From a virus, in the IMG/VR virus record IMGVR_UViG_3300006751_000055, positions 1-34,883 of that record: a stretch of DNA of 34,883 nucleotides, one strand, 5' to 3'. Each line of letters begins with the position of its first letter. Position 1 is the first letter of the stretch. This document shows, piece by piece, positions 32,107 to 34,883 of this stretch. Under the pieces are notes generated by a model. The model was not told the origin of the DNA, searched no databases, and saw nothing but the letters and a program-made list of their open reading frames with translations. The position numbers and the translations under genes are program-made.

Positions 32107-33290
32107 TATCTCCACCTCGCCATGTTTCCAAAGTCTTTTCCCACAGATGCATTAACAACATAACGACCAAGGTCGGTATTGCCAAACGTTATTACCATCT
32201 TTTCTAACAGATCTGCATCTTCCTTTGCAAAATCGACAACCAATGAATCATGTAACAAAAATGATATGTTTGATTTTCGACCCTGTAGTATTTTACCAAC
32301 TTCTATCGCTCTTTTTAAGAGTAAATCGCTCGTTGTACTTTGAATAATATAGTTAAGAGCGTGATGCTTGTCTGCGACAATAGTTCTATTGAAAACGGTC
32401 TTTACACATTTTCCATCGAAGTGTTCTCTTAGCACCTCATCTCGTTCATAGGCTCTATCAGACAGAAAATCCTTAGAGTTTGGATTATATAACCATGCAA
32501 AGATTCTCTTCTTTGCAGCATCTCTCGTCAAGGCACCTCGATAAATATTTTTTATATTCCATTCATGAATGTCGATATCTGGCTGCGCCTTTCCGGAAAG
32601 TGCCAAAAGAGTCCGAAGTTCTGCTGCGTTAAAGTCAAGCTCTAAAAAATAATCGTTAGTGGGTTTTACAACCGAGCGGAAACCTTTATCCAATGTTAGG
32701 ATAGGGAAACTATTCTTACTTGTCGTGAGTCGACCGGTCTTAGATTTGAAAGCCAGATAGTCCACGCGGTGCGCACCTTTTTTAATTAACTTTTTATATA
32801 ATCGGCGGGCGCGGGGAAGAGCCATAAGATTTTTAAGAGCACGTGCGTCGATGTTCAATGGAAGAGTCTTAATGTGACCCAGCATTTTAACCAAGTCTAG
32901 CAGGAAATCATAATTTTCTGGCTTCTCGTAATTATTGAGCACGTGCTCTGTTATCTGATTTCGAATCTCACAGTATTCTAATAAAAAATTCTGTGGTACG
33001 AGATCATAAAAACAATTCTGGTCTAAATCAACTTTCGCAGTGTCACACGCTTTAATATAATTGTGCAGCTTGGCATTTAGTTTAGTCCACTCTTCTTGCT
33101 TATGACTTGGACAGACTTCAGCAATGGATTTTCCACAACAATATAGATTGGCATACTCCACAGGCAAATCAAGGTGCGGTGTGTATTTCCACGTAGCAGA
33201 TAATCCTGAAGGGATGTGATCCCGCACGATATCACCAGAAGTGTAAATACCTGCGCATTCTTTTTTTGTATCGAGGGCTTGAAAAAGCAA
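32106..33290 (-). CDS. polA: Family A DNA polymerase, polymerase core only
   Basis: This 394-residue polymerase is much shorter than Klenow-type enzymes (about 600) and has no visible 3'-5' exonuclease. Motif A is LELDFNAAELR (Asp219), motif B is RDAAKKRIFAWLY with Arg256, Lys260, Phe264 and Tyr268 in the RxxxKxxxFxxxY spacing, and motif C is LLHDSLVVDF (His347-Asp348). SKTGRLTTSKNSFPIL and PDIDIHEWN also match the family. Residue 264 corresponds to E. coli Phe762. The start is probably TTG 33290 behind AGGA; no ATG fits. Translation is coupled to the FtsZ-like gene by TAATG. It may work with the separate FEN nuclease and DnaE. Confidence 0.9.
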   Translation of the reverse strand: MLFQALDTKKECAGIYTSGDIVRDHIPSGLSATWKYTPHLDLPVEYANLYCCGKSIAEVCPSHKQEEWTKLNAKLHNYIKACDTAKVDLDQNCFYDLVPQNFLLEYCEIRNQITEHVLNNYEKPENYDFLLDLVKMLGHIKTLPLNIDARALKNLMALPRARRLYKKLIKKGAHRVDYLAFKSKTGRLTTSKNSFPILTLDKGFRSVVKPTNDYFLELDFNAAELRTLLALSGKAQPDIDIHEWNIKNIYRGALTRDAAKKRIFAWLYNPNSKDFLSDRAYERDEVLREHFDGKCVKTVFNRTIVADKHHALNYIIQSTTSDLLLKRAIEVGKILQGRKSNISFLLHDSLVVDFAKEDADLLEKMVITFGNTDLGRYVVNASVGKDFGNMARWR

Positions 33291-33298
33291 ACAAAGTC

Positions 33299-34504
33299 CT
33301 ATAAGATGGTTATTCTATTTTTCTTAATTAACATATTAGCATATTTCAGCGCATTGTCAAGTCCAAAACGATTATATATTTGAATTATTTCTTTAACGCT
33401 CCTATTAAATGCCGCTGGGGTGAAGTCTATACCTAGTTCCCTCAACCTAATATAGTAAGTTAATTCTAACCAATACGGATCTGGATATAATTCCTCCGCT
33501 TCATCGCTGTCAGGGTCGACTGGGTGACGTTCAACTGCTTTATATTTTGTAGTCTGAGACGAAGATAACAGTCGCGGATTTAGATTAGGAGTTGTCTCAA
33601 TGAAGACAGGATATGATTGACAGTACATTCTATATGAATCAAAAAAGTAATCTCGCAAGTTTTCCAGATCAAACCGATAACTCTGATAATAATATTTTTC
33701 GAAAAGATTTTGAGCAGTTACAGAATATTTTTCCATATGTTTTGCCATTACAGGATGTTGAATATCAGCAATGAGACGCCACGGCTGGTTGGCATCAATC
33801 ATAAAACCATGATTTTGTGCAGACGCTTTATAAAATTCATAGTTAACATCCTGGGTCCATGCGTACTTTGGGGAATCCTTCCCGGCTGGTTTGGTGTCTG
33901 CTATTTCTACCACAAGTCCACAGCCGTGCACTGGATACATACTCGAAAGGATCAAGGCGCTTTGACTCAGCACAGGTAGTGTGCCTCCTGACCCGTCGAA
34001 TAACTCCAAGACAGTCTTGACGTATGACGGGAGATCCACAATTTGGTTTTCTTGGGCGTTTGATTTAAAGTGCCCCGAAACCAACATGTTGGTAAACTCC
34101 TCCAGAAATCGATTGTATGATTGATGTATGCTTACCCAGCCTTTTTTGGGGCTCATATTCTGGATGGCGGGATCGCCGGAAATATTTAATTTTTGTCCTG
34201 CCAAAGCTTTTGTGAAATGGGATTGAAGATCTGTGAAAGCGTCGACAACAAAGTCCACCCCCATGATGGTCTGACCGGCTGGTGTGTTGCGATATTCTTT
34301 CAGATTTGTTTCAGACAAATAAATGATATCACCACGATGGTTTAGTTTGCCAAATAGCTTCTTATCATACCAAAGATCGGCTGTCTCGTCAAGCAAAAAA
34401 GATTCTTTTGTAAAGTTTTTCCAATATTTTCTAAACTGAAAAATATCATACGATTCCATAGTATTATCAGCTATGGCTAAGTTGGATGGATCTGTGTCAA
34501 TCAT
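33299..34504 (-). CDS. Large protein of unknown function
   Basis: This is a 401-residue protein with AAAAGGAG six bases before the ATG. It is rich in aromatic residues and mixed alpha/beta (YDIFQFRKYWKNFTKESFL, FMIDANQPWRLIADIQHPVM, EKYYYQSYRFDLENLRDYFF). No nucleotide-binding, metal or catalytic motif recognised. From memory the MIDANQPWRLIADIQHP block resembles unannotated proteins of large marine myoviruses. Its 3' end contains a promoter for polA. A structural or replication accessory role are both possible. Confidence 0.7.
   Translation of the reverse strand: MIDTDPSNLAIADNTMESYDIFQFRKYWKNFTKESFLLDETADLWYDKKLFGKLNHRGDIIYLSETNLKEYRNTPAGQTIMGVDFVVDAFTDLQSHFTKALAGQKLNISGDPAIQNMSPKKGWVSIHQSYNRFLEEFTNMLVSGHFKSNAQENQIVDLPSYVKTVLELFDGSGGTLPVLSQSALILSSMYPVHGCGLVVEIADTKPAGKDSPKYAWTQDVNYEFYKASAQNHGFMIDANQPWRLIADIQHPVMAKHMEKYSVTAQNLFEKYYYQSYRFDLENLRDYFFDSYRMYCQSYPVFIETTPNLNPRLLSSSQTTKYKAVERHPVDPDSDEAEELYPDPYWLELTYYIRLRELGIDFTPAAFNRSVKEIIQIYNRFGLDNALKYANMLIKKNRITIL
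33333..33360 (-). promoter_or_regulatory. Sigma70-type promoter for polA, inside the 401-residue gene
   Basis: TTGACA (33355-33360), 16 bases, TAATAT (33333-33338), within the last codons of the preceding gene. RNA would start near 33326, about 35 bases before the TTG start. Confidence 0.6.
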
Positions 34505-34518
34505 GATTTCTCCTTTTA

Positions 34519-34883
34519 CTATTTAGTCATCCAATCCCACACTGCGCCCGCGTGGGCGATTGGGCTCGTCGCGGTGTAGATGGCTTGAACGGCGTCTGCA
34601 CGCGCTTTCTTTTCTTCGTCCAACTTTTCTTGGACGGCTTCGGCGTAATCGTTCTTAGCTTCTTCTGCGGCGATGCGCTTCTGCTCGGCGATCTCTTCGG
34701 GTGTGGCGTTGGGAACGGCTTTTGGCGCGTTGGGATCTACCCACAAAGGTTTGTGGTTGTTTGTAAGCCAACGCTCTGTAGCTTCCGCCATCGTATCTGC
34801 TTCCGCCATCGTCGGGTATCCACTAACGGTTAAAGTCCACCCTTGCTCGTTGATTGTACTGTGCATTGAAATGTTCTGGTAAT
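34519..34883 (-). CDS. Small helical protein, possibly cut by window edge
   Basis: The frame is open to the right edge. An ATG at 34866 (MHSTINEQGWTLTVSG) could be the start, giving 115 residues, but no SD precedes it, so the true start may lie outside the window. The first part has a strand and a short helix (TMAEADTMAEATERWLTNN); the second half is a long charged Ala/Glu/Lys helix (PEEIAEQKRIAAEEAKNDYA, then EAVQEKLDEEKKARADAVQ) ending AVWDWMTK. No family recognised. Its last codons are followed by the SD of the next gene. Confidence 0.65.
   Translation of the reverse strand, partial: YQNISMHSTINEQGWTLTVSGYPTMAEADTMAEATERWLTNNHKPLWVDPNAPKAVPNATPEEIAEQKRIAAEEAKNDYAEAVQEKLDEEKKARADAVQAIYTATSPIAHAGAVWDWMTK

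Overview
The window looks like part of the genome of a large, lytic, tailed double-stranded DNA phage (Caudoviricetes), probably aquatic and infecting a Gram-negative host. The reasons are dense genes with 4-11 bp stop/start overlaps and strong Shine-Dalgarno (SD) sites, and a phage replication set (gp32-like SSB, UvsX/RecA, DnaB-type helicase, FEN-type 5' nuclease, DnaE, a short family A polymerase). It also carries nucleotide genes (B12-dependent NrdJ, dUTPase, a CBS-less IMP dehydrogenase-like enzyme, glutaredoxin) and folding genes (GroEL, a GroES-like protein, an FKBP/SlyD-like isomerase). Promoters are classical sigma70 type. One product has the signal peptide and C-terminal aromatic residue of an outer-membrane barrel, which needs a two-membrane host. 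All genes but one (1726-2361) are on the minus strand, so transcription runs from high to low coordinates. I saw no tRNA, rRNA, CRISPR array, integrase or insertion sequence, and no gene-free stretch over about 160 bases.

Layout in the direction of transcription. (1) 34.9-13.9 kb, replication and nucleotide metabolism: two unrecognised proteins; family A polymerase and an FtsZ/tubulin-like protein; SSB, outer-membrane-like protein, FKBP isomerase, UvsX and a secreted His/Arg-rich protein; 5' nuclease, helicase and NrdJ; a GapR-like protein, GroES-like protein, a Rossmann-like protein and a small acidic protein; a nucleotidyltransferase-like protein, DnaE, dUTPase, a zinc-ribbon protein, IMPDH, an RHH-like protein and a sigma-region-4-like protein. 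Sigma70 promoters divide the block into short units, and it ends at a hairpin terminator near 13.93 kb. (2) 13.9-6.06 kb, probably late or morphogenesis: an acidic scaffold-like protein, a membrane HEXXH protease, a membrane protein, a tagged P-loop kinase, small proteins, a ClpP-like protease, a large unknown protein, GroEL and a holin-like (XhlA-type) membrane protein. (3) 6.06-2.4 kb, small genes behind two tandem sigma70 promoters: four unknowns, glutaredoxin, two more unknowns and a Mom-like GNAT protein. (4) 2.4-1.7 kb: the only plus-strand gene, an exported SLT-like protein. (5) 1.5-0 kb: three minus-strand genes, probably virion or membrane proteins.

The most unusual items are these. 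An RNA element that appears able to form a pseudoknot occurs three times, each time just after a stop codon, and frames two accessory genes between SSB and UvsX. A degenerate FtsZ/tubulin-like protein lies next to a minimal family A polymerase in a phage that also has a full DnaE. A promoter is placed so that its transcript would start at or next to the AUG (leaderless). GroEL and a GroES-like gene are separated into late-type and early-type operons. A secreted, extremely basic His/Arg-rich protein overlaps the end of uvsX. Several putative head proteins share short N-terminal address-like helices.
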